Shown: positions 52,061 through 61,600, counted from the first letter of the stretch. The stretch: DNA of 64,000 bases from JABMNT01 sp048262655 (GCA_048262655.1 JBLXEY010000004.1:248001-312000), one strand, 5' to 3'. Numbers and translations: made by a program. The notes: generated from the letters alone by a model not told the origin.

Positions 52061-53947
52061 TTAAAGGTATCCCAGACGTTGCATGTTGCGTTTTTGGGCG
52101 GAAATTCGAAACTGTGCATTTGTCGCGCCATAACCTTTATAATCTCCGCGTCTTTCAATAATTTCGAAGAAAAACCCTTCACCATAAATTTGGCTGTAAA
52201 ACTGGAAAAATTCTCCAGTGTCATCCCGGTCGTAGAAAATATTTCCTGCACGTAACTGATCAAGCAGCGACGGGGCAAGGCCGAAACGAGCGTCAAGATC
52301 ATCGTAGTAATTGGGCGAAATCTCCAGGGGTTGAAATCCGCGCTTAGCAAGTTTTTCGGCAGTTGCAAAAATATCGTCGCAGGCAAAGGCCATGTGCTGG
52401 ACGGAAGAGCCAAAGCGTCGGGAGATAAACTGACCGGCCAGAGTTCTGTCGTTTTCCACCCCATTGAGCGTTAACCTTAACGAGCCGGAAGCATTTTCGA
52501 TGACCTGACTTCGGATCAGGCCCGCCGGGTCTACAACATCAACCACCGGCTGTTTGGTCGTTTCAAATATTGATGTGTAAAAGAGAACCCAGGACAACAT
52601 TTCGTCGTGGTTCATGGTTTGAGCGATGTGATCTATTGTCTTGAGGCCGCAATCTGAGATACCGGCGCCAGAGCTGTGAAGAGAGAACTCCTGATCCCAG
52701 ACATCTTTCAAAGATGTTTTTTTGTCGATGAAATGAAGCAGGCTTCCGCTGACGCTGCGGATCGCAGGAATTTTTAACTCTCCCGGACCTATGGGTTGTG
52801 AAAAAGTCTCGGCGCCAAGCGCCTGCGCACGTTCAACAGTCGCATTGGCATCTTCAACGGATAATCCAATGTCACAGACACCGGTACCGTGCACGATATA
52901 GGAGGAATGCGCAAAGCCTTCCCGATCGGTATTTAGAACGATATTTATGTCACCTTGTCGCCACAGATCGACTTCTTTCGAGATATGCCGGCCGACGTGA
53001 TTGAAACCAACAGAATAAAGGATTTCCGCTAGTTTTTTTGCTTCCATTTCGTCGGCTGAAAATTCGACAAACTCAATGCCATGAACCGGCACCTGGCGGG
53101 GCATTTCTGGAACATTGATCTTGATACCAGGCTCCTGGTTTCGCACCTGATCCATCAGATGCAAGAGAGACCGATGCCCGTCGAGCGAAATTGAACGCGG
53201 AGAGCCTCCTCTGAATTGATCGTTGAATATCTCCAGTGAAAGGGGCCCATTGTATCCCGTAGCGGCAACGGCACGCATGAAACCGGGTACGTTCAGATCT
53301 CCTTCACCTGGCATGTTGCGAAAATGCCGGCTCCAGTAAAGCAGATCCATATCTATCAAAGGCGCGTCGGCAAGCTGAACGAAAAAGATTTTATCGCCGG
53401 GAATAGAGCGAATGGTGTCGGGATCAATTTGGCGCGACAAAGTGTGAAACGAATCGAGGATGAGCCCGATATTTGGGTGATCCGTGCGGCGAACAACCTC
53501 CCAGGCATCCCTATGGTCGTTGATGTGCTGGCCCCATGCCAAAGCTTCATACCCTATTCTTAACCCCCGCTTGGCCGCCCGTTCGCCAAGTTCGCGAAAG
53601 TCATCAGCCGACCGGTCAATACCACCAAGAGCCAAAGGAGAGGTGTTCGAGCAGACCAGCATTAAGTCTGTGCCCAACTCTTCCATCAGATCAAATTTTC
53701 GCTCCGCTCGGTCAAAAGCGCGTTCGCGTTGTGGCACGGGCATCCCTTCGAAATCCCGAAAGGGCTGAAACAACGAAATTTCAAGGCCGGAGTCCTCGAC
53801 AAGCTTGGCGACATCTCGAGGAGGACCATCGTAGGTGAGAAAATCATTTTCGAAGATTTCAATGCCGTCAAAGCCGGCATCGCTGATCGCTGCTAACTTT
53901 TCCCTTAAAGTTCCGCTTATGGAGACGGTGGCAATTGAAGTTTTCAT
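52061..53947 (-). CDS. quiC: QuiC-like 3-dehydroshikimate dehydratase, TIM barrel fused to HPPD-like domain
   Basis: A 628-residue two-domain protein. Residues about 1-285 form a sugar-phosphate-isomerase-like barrel with likely metal ligands in YEALAWGQHINDH (Glu), LILDSFHTLS (Asp) and GPLSLEIFND (Glu). The second half (about 290-628) is a 4-hydroxyphenylpyruvate-dioxygenase-like domain with IDHIAQTM, VQHMAFACDDI and FFFEIIERRGDY, which keep the His-His-Glu metal triad. This matches bacterial QuiC1 proteins that convert 3-dehydroshikimate to protocatechuate. No aromatic-ring-cleavage genes are in the window. A TetR gene is divergent. Confidence 0.87.
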   Translation of the reverse strand: MKTSIATVSISGTLREKLAAISDAGFDGIEIFENDFLTYDGPPRDVAKLVEDSGLEISLFQPFRDFEGMPVPQRERAFDRAERKFDLMEELGTDLMLVCSNTSPLALGGIDRSADDFRELGERAAKRGLRIGYEALAWGQHINDHRDAWEVVRRTDHPNIGLILDSFHTLSRQIDPDTIRSIPGDKIFFVQLADAPLIDMDLLYWSRHFRNMPGEGDLNVPGFMRAVAATGYNGPLSLEIFNDQFRGGSPRSISLDGHRSLLHLMDQVRNQEPGIKINVPEMPRQVPVHGIEFVEFSADEMEAKKLAEILYSVGFNHVGRHISKEVDLWRQGDINIVLNTDREGFAHSSYIVHGTGVCDIGLSVEDANATVERAQALGAETFSQPIGPGELKIPAIRSVSGSLLHFIDKKTSLKDVWDQEFSLHSSGAGISDCGLKTIDHIAQTMNHDEMLSWVLFYTSIFETTKQPVVDVVDPAGLIRSQVIENASGSLRLTLNGVENDRTLAGQFISRRFGSSVQHMAFACDDIFATAEKLAKRGFQPLEISPNYYDDLDARFGLAPSLLDQLRAGNIFYDRDDTGEFFQFYSQIYGEGFFFEIIERRGDYKGYGATNAQFRISAQKRNMQRLGYL

Positions 53948-54027
53948 ATCTCGGGAACCTTTAATCTGGGCTTCGCGTTAATACGCCACGCGCTGAAGTT
54001 TGATGGTGATCCGATTATTTTGCCGGT

Positions 54028-54045
54028 TAACCAGTTATATGGTTA
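54028..54045. promoter_or_regulatory. 18-base palindrome, TetR operator candidate
   Basis: TAACCA and TGGTTA form perfect 6-base arms around GTTATA, between the divergent quiC and tetR genes and 80 bases from the quiC start. The size and symmetry suit a TetR-family operator. Confidence 0.65.
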
Positions 54046-54061
54046 CAAAACGAATTCATAA

Positions 54062-54111
54062 TGTTCATTTGGGTTAATTGAGTCAATCAAATTGTTCATT
54101 TGGGTTAATTG
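54062..54111. repeat. 19-base direct repeats upstream of tetR
   Basis: TGTTCATTTGGGTTAATTG occurs identically at 54062-54080 and 54093-54111. The offset is 31 bases, about three helical turns, so two bound proteins would lie on the same DNA face. They could be extra regulator sites or a small duplication. Confidence 0.75.
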
Positions 54112-54145
54112 TTGCGTTTTTAAAGAATGTCTGGATAAATGAGGT

Positions 54146-54811
54146 ATGCGAAAACAGACCCATACAGAAAAGAACGACGACGCGAAAAGGCCCCGATGGA
54201 AGCAAGACCCTGAAGCCGTCCGTCTTGATATTTTGCGGGTTGCGACGCAGGCCTTCGCATCTCATGGGTTATCAGGGACTCGTGTCGCCGATATCGCTGC
54301 CAAGACACAAACCTCCAAGCGAATGATCTATTACTATTTTGGCGATAAAGAAGGATTGTACCGGCAGGCGCTGGAAGCGGTCTATGACGTGGTGCGTAGA
54401 GGTGAGGATCAACTGGAGTTGGCGACGCGGCCACCTTTGGAAGCCCTAAAAGAACTTGTGGCCTTTACCTTTGACCATCATGCCCAAAATCCAGATTTTG
54501 TGCGTTTGGTAATGATAGAAAATATTCATCAAGCGAAGCATTTGAAAACGTCAAATATCATTCGTCAATTGAACGCCTCGGCGATTGAAAAACTAGAAGA
54601 CATTTGCCGTCGTGGGCAGCAAAAAGGTGAGTTTAGGGCGGATATCGATGCTTTAAAACTCCACTGGCAGATTAGCAGTTTGAGCTTTTTTAACGTTTCA
54701 AATCGGCCCACTTTCTCGGAAGTATTCGGTGATCGGCTCTGGGACACAGAAGAACAGGAAAATATTCGGCAGCTTGTCATCGACACAGTTGTTCGCTTTG
54801 TCCTTAAATAA
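54146..54811 (+). CDS. TetR/AcrR family regulator of the qui-type cluster
   Basis: A 221-residue regulator. The N-terminal helix-turn-helix includes ILRVATQAFASHGLSGTRVA, DIAAKTQTSKRMIYYYFGDK and EGLYRQAL, typical of TetR proteins. The helical C-terminal domain presumably binds an aromatic or hydroaromatic ligand. GAGGT is too close to the ATG to be ideal. The gene is divergent from quiC, which it probably represses. The N-terminal 18 residues are highly charged and may be extra. Confidence 0.9.
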   Translation: MRKQTHTEKNDDAKRPRWKQDPEAVRLDILRVATQAFASHGLSGTRVADIAAKTQTSKRMIYYYFGDKEGLYRQALEAVYDVVRRGEDQLELATRPPLEALKELVAFTFDHHAQNPDFVRLVMIENIHQAKHLKTSNIIRQLNASAIEKLEDICRRGQQKGEFRADIDALKLHWQISSLSFFNVSNRPTFSEVFGDRLWDTEEQENIRQLVIDTVVRFVLK

Positions 54812-54826
54812 GGCGGGTCGTGTCCG

Positions 54827-54865
54827 TTCTCAGAATAAATGAGAAGTTTCTCTAATTAACGAGAA
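54827..54865. repeat. Two adjacent TTCTC-N8/9-GAGAA palindromic boxes
   Basis: 54827-54845 has TTCTC, nine AT-rich bases, GAGAA. 54848-54865 has TTCTC, eight bases, GAGAA. A third box of the same shape lies at 56149-56167, on the other side of the orphan membrane gene. They could be operator boxes or ends of a small repeat element. There is no strong T-run. Confidence 0.6.
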
Positions 54866-54869
54866 CCTT

Positions 54870-54938
54870 TCCGCTGTTGGGACATTGCGGACTCTCTATC
54901 GGCAGCTTTTATACTAATGGCTCATGACCCAAAGCGGG
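54870..54938. repeat. Dispersed short repeat with imperfect inverted ends
   Basis: The left end TCCGCTGTTGGG (54870-54881) pairs with the right end CCCAAAGCGGG (54928-54938), giving a 69-base unit with near-matching inverted termini (one bulge, one mismatch). The left 26 bases match 8369-8394 at 22 positions, and the right end matches 8731-8747. It resembles a degraded miniature repeat family. Confidence 0.6.
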
Positions 54939-55076
54939 TGCAGAATGCCCAAACTGCCGCCCAGTTCACAGGGTTAGCGACCGCGCGCTCCAAAATACGT
55001 GCGTTATTGCTTTCTCGCAAACGTTGTATATGCGACTAAATATCATCAATTGGTTCTTTAAGGATTGGCTTTAGCT

Positions 55077-55910
55077 GTGAGCGACCCAAAATTTAAAATT
55101 TGGAAGACTATTGCTTGGGGTTATCGCGATGCGTATTGCAACATAGGCTTCTTTTTTCGAGTAAGCTGGGTATCCATGTGTTTAATTTATTTGGCATCTC
55201 TATTGATGGTATATTTGATAGCTGTACAAATTGATTTTTCAGAAATTATATTTAGCACATTACTAGTTGGGGCTCTTTGCTATGTCGCTGTTCCATGGCA
55301 TAGAGCAATATTATTAAACGAAAGTCAGCTGGCTTTAGTACATATACGACGACCTGAACTTTTGTATTTTTTGGTTTTGTTACCTATTGATCTAATTGGG
55401 CGAAGTCTCAACTATTTTGCGGACGATATCAGGACCTTTGACGAATCAATCATCGTAATTTTTCTATCGATCTTTGGTCTCATTCTAATAAGTTATATAT
55501 CCACAATATTACCTGTAATTGCGACAGAAGATAAAAGCATTCCTCTAAAACGAGTTTGGCAACTTTGGAAAGGAAATAGGATTCGCTTCATCATATTCTT
55601 AAATTTTGGCGTGTTATTGCTGGGTGTTGTGATTTTTGGAGTTGGAATGATGGCTATATACGGAGCCAAATACGTATTGGAAATTCTCGAATTTAAAAAC
55701 ACTTTTGAAAACATGCATGGCTATAAACTATTTACATTTGTTGGGGTTTTTGGCCTTTTCACACCGGCCGTAATCATCGCAGGTTTATTTTCGTTTGTCG
55801 CGACAGTTGGTGCTCTCTCGCTTTCTTATGCAGGAATCGTTCAAGGAGCTATAAGTCAGGATACAAATTACCGGCCACATATAATCATTAGCGAAAAGTT
55901 TCATACTTAA
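55077..55910 (+). CDS. AT-rich orphan integral membrane protein, unknown function
   Basis: About 277 residues with roughly six hydrophobic helices (for example WVSMCLIYLASLLMVYLIAV and FTFVGVFGLFTPAVIIAGLF). I recognise no family. The DNA is clearly richer in A and T than its neighbours (about 37% GC in the sampled line 55141-55200), suggesting transfer or relaxed selection. The start is uncertain: GTG at 55077 is 12 bases after AAGGA, while TTG at 55065 abuts it. It stands between palindromic boxes and dispersed repeats on both sides. Confidence 0.7.
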   Translation: MSDPKFKIWKTIAWGYRDAYCNIGFFFRVSWVSMCLIYLASLLMVYLIAVQIDFSEIIFSTLLVGALCYVAVPWHRAILLNESQLALVHIRRPELLYFLVLLPIDLIGRSLNYFADDIRTFDESIIVIFLSIFGLILISYISTILPVIATEDKSIPLKRVWQLWKGNRIRFIIFLNFGVLLLGVVIFGVGMMAIYGAKYVLEILEFKNTFENMHGYKLFTFVGVFGLFTPAVIIAGLFSFVATVGALSLSYAGIVQGAISQDTNYRPHIIISEKFHT

Positions 55911-56267
55911 TATCCGTGTTTTACAGATTCTAGAGCTTGTACGACGAAGTGATTTTGTCTGTCATTGCGTGAAAAATAACATCTACGTTTTCCGCATGCG
56001 TTGGCTAAGGTCCGCTTCTGGCCCGTTCATGTCTTTCGAACAGCGTTTGCGGCAGTTGTTCTGGCGTCCGCTTTGGGTTCTTTAGAGACGGAGAATTTCT
56101 CACGTATTGTGATAAATAAATGGTTTGGATCATTTATTATGAAAATCTTTCTCGTTATTTATGAGAACCAGGCCTGAAAAGGTATGATTTGTAACAAACA
56201 TTTTGAGAATCGACAGGTCGTCGGCCGCTTAACCAAAGGTTAGAGAACAAGAGAAGATCCCGATTAG
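55911..56267. other. Intergenic region with repeat copies between orphan gene and tolC
   Basis: No gene is supported. It contains TCCGCTTCTGGCCC (from 56011) and GTCCGCTTTGGGTTC (56066-56080), two forms of the dispersed repeat. It also has GAGAATTTCTC near 56091-56101, an 11-base palindrome, and the third TTCTC-N9-GAGAA box at 56149-56167. These mirror structures on the left side of the orphan membrane gene. Confidence 0.55.
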
Positions 56268-57635
56268 TTAATCAACGTCGGTCGAATAAAAATTCCAACC
56301 ATTTGCATTTAAATCAGCATTTGGATCGTAAGGGATCACATCCAAGCCAATATCTTTTGCGCCATAACGTCCAATCCGTTCAAGCAGTGTAAACTGCGCG
56401 ACCATGTCATCGCGTTTCGCAGTCGTCAAATTCACCTGCGCGTCGAGCAATTCCTGTTCGGCGTCAAGTAGGTCGAGAACAGTTCGCCGTCCGACCTCCA
56501 ACTCTGCACTGATCCCGTCTAAAGCGATCTTGGCAGCTTCGATTTGGCTTTCAAAAGCCTTGACCCGGGACCTGGCGCTGATTGTATCTTGCCAGGCTTG
56601 GCGGGCATTATCGATCGCGACGCGACGCGCCTGATCGAGTTCCAACAATCGTTGCCGCATGGCTTTGCGTGCCGTTCGCGTTGAAGAGAATTCAGTCCCG
56701 GCCTGGAAAATAGGAATTGTTAAGGTCATGGCGACGGTCGACGTTATGGTTTCAGAATTCGCACCAATGCGGTTGTTCACGCTCGAATCTGCGATGCTTC
56801 CCGATAGGGCTAAGTTGGGGACACGCCCACCTTGCTGAGCGTCAATCTCTGATCTGGCCGCGTCAACGGCACGTTCCGCCGCTTGAACCGTTGGATGCTG
56901 GCTTAGTGCCAACTGCTCAAGTTCCTTTTCTGTCTTCGGCAGAATGTGGGTAAAGACTGGAAACTCTAGGTTATCGGGTAAAAAACCCGTCAGTTGCTGG
57001 AACTGCGAAATGGCTTTATCGAGATCCGCTTGCGCGGTCGCCAGGTCGGCACGCCCTTTTGCCAGACGCGATTTCGCCTGCGCCAGGTCGGCGTTAGTGC
57101 GGCGTCGCAAATCGAATTGTACTTCCGTCGATCGCAGATGCGCCGTCAGCACTTCAATGTTGTGACTGCGCAACTTAACAACATTCTCGGTTCTATGGAC
57201 ATTAAGATAGGATGTTGTTGCACGCAGCAGGACGGTTTGTTCGCTATTGATCAGGCGGCGTCGCTGCGCCTGGACTTCGAAGTCGGCTTTCTCAAGCCGT
57301 GCGTTATTGGCCAAGTTAAAAACCGTCTGACTTACTGACAATGTGTCCGTGGAAGTGTCGGCCGCCGTCGTGTTCTTTTCTTCTACGGTATGGGTCTTGG
57401 CACGAGAATAGCTACGAGACAGACTTACCGTTGGTAAATATGCCGAACGCGCGGTTGGAACCTGCTCATTGGTTTGCTCAAGTTCCGCCCGCGCCGCCAG
57501 AATAACGGGATTGTTATTGTAGACATTGACCAGAACGGCCTCGAGCGACTGGGCAGTGCCTGTCGTCGGTAAAAAGGAGAAGAGGATCGCCCCTGCAGCA
57601 TATGCGCGTAAAATTAAGACGTTCCGCAATGGCAT
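56268..57635 (-). CDS. tolC: TolC family outer membrane channel protein
   Basis: A 455-residue outer membrane efflux protein with a signal peptide ending near TGTAQS. Two repeated halves of long helices alternate with short beta segments. Typical blocks are NNPVILAARAELEQTNEQVP, TSYLNVHRTENVVKL and AEQELLDAQVNLTTAKRDDM. It provides the outer-membrane exit for type I secretion and efflux. Its closeness to HlyD and ABC exporter genes suggests it serves them, though TolC proteins are usually shared. Confidence 0.93.
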   Translation of the reverse strand: MPLRNVLILRAYAAGAILFSFLPTTGTAQSLEAVLVNVYNNNPVILAARAELEQTNEQVPTARSAYLPTVSLSRSYSRAKTHTVEEKNTTAADTSTDTLSVSQTVFNLANNARLEKADFEVQAQRRRLINSEQTVLLRATTSYLNVHRTENVVKLRSHNIEVLTAHLRSTEVQFDLRRRTNADLAQAKSRLAKGRADLATAQADLDKAISQFQQLTGFLPDNLEFPVFTHILPKTEKELEQLALSQHPTVQAAERAVDAARSEIDAQQGGRVPNLALSGSIADSSVNNRIGANSETITSTVAMTLTIPIFQAGTEFSSTRTARKAMRQRLLELDQARRVAIDNARQAWQDTISARSRVKAFESQIEAAKIALDGISAELEVGRRTVLDLLDAEQELLDAQVNLTTAKRDDMVAQFTLLERIGRYGAKDIGLDVIPYDPNADLNANGWNFYSTDVD

Positions 57636-57715
57636 TAGAAACTCCCCGTTAATATATCATTTGCCTGTGCATATCTTTATACTCCAAACCGGCTGACAGG
57701 AAACTTAAAAATTGA

Positions 57716-57743
57716 AAGCACCCCCTATCAGTAGGGGGTGCTT
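57716..57743. repeat. Perfect 12-base-pair hairpin between tolC and the parvulin-like gene
   Basis: AAGCACCCCCTA (57716-57727) and TAGGGGGTGCTT (57732-57743) form a perfect stem with loop TCAG. On the minus strand it is followed by a T-rich tract (TTTCAATTTTT), so it could act as a terminator or attenuator in the tolC leader. On the plus strand there is no T-run. Confidence 0.75.
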
Positions 57744-57820
57744 GACCCTTCAGTTCCTATGGATAGATTAATCGCTGCATCGTTGAAGTGAACCACCCCG
57801 ATATTTAGGATATAAACGGC

Positions 57821-58567
57821 ATGACCAAGCCTACATTTCTCAACGTCAACGGCAATGAATTGAGCGTGGATGATACGCAGTCATTGGCCTATTTATTGGA
57901 TGGGTACGACATCCGCTCATCCCTTAAAACGCATATGGCGGTCCTCGAAATGGCGCGTGCAAAAGGGCTGACCTTGACGCCTGACGACATGAGGGAAGAA
58001 TTTGATGAATATCGATATGAAACGGGTCTTGAACAATCTGTCGCTGTTCAAACCTGGAAACAAGACAATCAAATCACCGACAATGCGATAAGGATTTATT
58101 GCGAAATCAGTGCCTATCGAAAAAAGCTTTCCGAAGCCATACCCTCCGAAGCAGTGCGGGCGAGCTTTGAGGAGATTTCCAGTAAGGAAGTGGTTTATTT
58201 TCTGTTCTTCTTGCCTCTGGAGACGGAAGAGATCGCTCATGAGGTTGCGACGCGGATACAAAATGGCGATGTTTCATTTAACGATGCGGTAAATCAGTAT
58301 GGCGATCGCGACACCAGAGCAGTTGGTGGATATATGGGGGAACTGGTTCGCGACGAACTCTCCAAGCCACTTGCCCTGGCTGTATCGTCTGTTGACCCGG
58401 GCACCATGGTCGGCCCGTTTGTCGAAGAAGACCAGTGGTATATTGTTTATGTTGCCGATCAGGTTGAGCCGGAGTTCGAGGATTTCGAGCAAAGCCTGCG
58501 GGATGCCCTGGTTGAAGATGAACTTCAGTACTATTTCGACCGTACCGTTGTTATGAATGCTGGCTAG
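57821..58567 (+). CDS. Parvulin-like (PpiC/SurA-type) peptidyl-prolyl isomerase without signal peptide
   Basis: A 248-residue protein. A SurA-like helical N-terminal domain runs to about residue 115. The parvulin-type domain (about 120-225) includes KEVVYFLFFLPLETEEIAHE, DVSFNDAVNQYGDRDTRAVG, GYMGELVRDELSKPLALAV and VGPFVEEDQWYIVYV. There is no signal peptide or membrane helix, unlike periplasmic PpiC/SurA. It is convergent with the HetC-like exporter gene. PpiC-related proteins occur beside peptide-export ABC systems, so it may be a cytoplasmic chaperone for the exported peptide. That role is inferred. Confidence 0.8.
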   Translation: MTKPTFLNVNGNELSVDDTQSLAYLLDGYDIRSSLKTHMAVLEMARAKGLTLTPDDMREEFDEYRYETGLEQSVAVQTWKQDNQITDNAIRIYCEISAYRKKLSEAIPSEAVRASFEEISSKEVVYFLFFLPLETEEIAHEVATRIQNGDVSFNDAVNQYGDRDTRAVGGYMGELVRDELSKPLALAVSSVDPGTMVGPFVEEDQWYIVYVADQVEPEFEDFEQSLRDALVEDELQYYFDRTVVMNAG

Positions 58568-58602
58568 GAACCTGCCGGCAAAAGCCTTGCGCCGGGCGCC
58601 TC

Positions 58603-61600
58603 TTATTCAGCCATGCCTTGCCGACCATTTAGCGAATAGTACAACCCCTTACGGTCCATTAATTCATCATGGGTTCCGGTTTCCGCGATCATACCATTGT
58701 TCAAATAGACAATCATATCGGCATTGCGAATGGTTGAGAGCCGGTGGGCGATCATAAGGACTGTTCGATCGCCAAAACGAGTCGCGACGTTTTCCATGAT
58801 CAAGCGTTCAGTTTCTACATCCAATGCTGACGTTGCTTCGTCTAAAACAAGAATAGATGAATGCTGAAGGAATGCGCGCGCCAAACATAACCGTTGGCGT
58901 TGACCACCAGACAGATTGCCGCCCTGTTCTGCAACCATGGCATCGTAGCCGCCCGGCATTTTGACTATAAACTCGTGCGCCTGTGCTAATTCAGCTGCTT
59001 CCATGATCTCTTCCAGCGTCGCATCTGAACGTGCCATGGCAATGTTGTCACGGATACTGGCTCGGAGCATTAGACTCTTTTGTGGTACCATTGAAATCTG
59101 TTTTCTGAGTGATTTCAACGTCACGTCTTTTTGGTCGAAACCATCAATTCGAAGACTGCCCGATGAAGGCTGGTAAAACCCATACAATAATTTTAACAGG
59201 GTTGATTTTCCGCACCCACTCGAGCCGACAAAGGCGATCTTTTGTCCGGGTGTAATCTCAAGCGATACGGCTTGAATGACGTTTTCAGGATCGTCTGGCT
59301 CGTATCGGAAGGTAAGGTTGTCAAACTCAATACGTCCGAGCAGACGCGGCAGTTCAATGCGTTCCGAAGCTGCTGCTTCAGCGGAGTTATCATCCGGGAA
59401 CTCGGGTTCTTTTTCCAACACATCGTTCATTCTTTCGACGGCGATTTTTACTTCCTGGATTTCGTCCCACTTCCCAATCAATGCATTGATCGGGCCTTGT
59501 ACGCCGTTGGCAAAAACCTGAAATGCGACAAGCTCGCCGATGGTCATTTCTCCTTGCATGACATAATAGCCGCCCAAAAATAAGATGGCCGCGTCGCCCA
59601 AACTGTCGAGCATTGTCATAAAAATTTCGGCGCCCTGGCTCAGTTTGGCTTCCTTAAACTCAAGATTGGCGACGGCTGCAAAGTTGTTCTCATACTTCCA
59701 ACGCGATTGATGCTGGGCACCGATCATTTTTAGCGTGCCAGCGGCCTGTAAGGATTCGATCGTATGACTTTCCTGTTCGGACTCCTTTACAAAACTTTCC
59801 CGTTCAACTTGACGAAGACGGGGCGAGATATAACGAACAACAAAAAAGTTAAGGAGTAAAAATCCAATTGCTGCGACAGACAACCAGACGTTAAACGTGA
59901 ACATCAAGATCAGAAAAGCAACCGCTGTCAGCAGGTTGATAAAGGTATCGAGGCCGTCTTCTGTTATAAACTCAGTGATTTGTTCGTGTTGTTCCAGGCG
60001 ATTGGTAATATCACCAATTTTGCGGGTCTCGAAATAAGATAGAGGCAGCCTGAGTAAGTGACTGTAAATGTGCGATATCATATTAAAATTACAGCGGAGC
60101 GATAAACGCAAGGCCATGATATCACTGATGTAATCCATCACCATCGTCAGAACAGATACAACGGCCATAATATAAATAGCGGACAACAGCCATTGCTGGT
60201 CGCCTTTCATGATGACTTCGTCGATGACAAATTTTGAAAACAGCGGCGATGCGATCGCCAGGGCCTGCATCGCGATGGCGAGCAGAAAAAGTTCAAGAAT
60301 TGTTTTTTTGTAGGGCGTGTAGAATGAAAAGAACGCGGCAATGGAAGACGTTGATTCCGGGAACTCGTTAAAGCGCGTGGTTGGTTCTAGAAAAATTGTG
60401 TAGCGCGACCAGTTTTCTTCGAAAAATTCATGCGTGTGTTTGACAATCCCTTCCGCGGGGTCAGCGCAGATCACATGTGTATCGGTGACCTCATAGACAA
60501 CGATCCAGTGATAGCCCTTCCAGTTGGCAATCGCGGGTAATTTTTTGTCCCGTAATTGCTCCATTGAACTTAAAAAGGCTTCGTTTTTAAAACCAATTTC
60601 GCTGAGCGCTCGCATGACGTTTGCCATTGAAGCGCCTTCCTGGCGAACTCTAGCAATTTCTCTGGTTGTATTGATGGAGACATTTTTACCGAAGAATTTG
60701 CAGATCGTTGATAAACAGGCAGCGCTGCAATCCATTTGGCTATGCTGGCGGATCACAGGTAGCTTGGTATTTCGCGCGAACCAACTGCGTTCGACAGAAA
60801 CGGTCTCCGCCTCGGCTTTACGGCGTCGTGACGTTTCAGCCTCGGGTTCCGGTGCTTCAGAGGTGGCTTTTGTCGCTACAGCTTCCGTCTGCTGCAGGCG
60901 CTGGGACATGACACTTTTAAGGTTTTCCGAAAGTTCTTTATGTTCTTCAACGAGGCGCCGAAACGCATCTCCAGGAACCCGGTAGATCACGGCATCTTCA
61001 TCGGCTGTAACGTTCGCACCGCGGGGCTGGCCTGTCAGTACGGCAATCTCGCCAAGAATTGACCCCGGTCCCGGGGTATCAATTCTGATCGATGGCGCTT
61101 CGTCTCGGGTGACGACAAATCTCCCGCTTTTCACGAGAAACAAACTATCGTCTGTATCACCTTGCTTGATCGCAACCGTGCCTGCTGCGACGTTTTCTTC
61201 GACGGTATGTTGGGCAAGGACGGCAAGTCCTTCACGTGGGATGCCGTTTAGACTTTTTGCCTGCACCAAGAAATCGAGGACGTTACGAAGGCGCCGGCCT
61301 TCGACGATTTTGTCTTTGATCTTCGGGTTTTGATTTAAAAAATCGGTAAGGATATCTTTTGCAAGGAACTGCAGTATTGCGCTTTCTGAACCTGTCTGAA
61401 GGCTGTAGCTAATCCGCTCTTCCGGATTCAGCAGATCACAGGATTCCAGAGCACCTTCATGCAGGCTGTCAATGACCAGTCGGTGGCCTTCTTCGCCGAC
61501 ACTCACCAGTTCCAGTTTACCAGACAAGACAAAATAGAAACCTTTATCAAGGTCGCCAAGTTCATTTAATATTTCTGATGGGCTTGTTTCAATTGGCTGT

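Noticed and set aside
51991..52464. Alternative frame of 157 codons overlapping the 3' end of the quiC-like gene
   Set aside because: It is out of frame with a gene whose protein motifs are clear through to the end.
58568..58602. Terminator between the convergent parvulin-like and exporter genes
   Set aside because: GCCGGC pieces can pair, but the stem is poor and there is no T-run.
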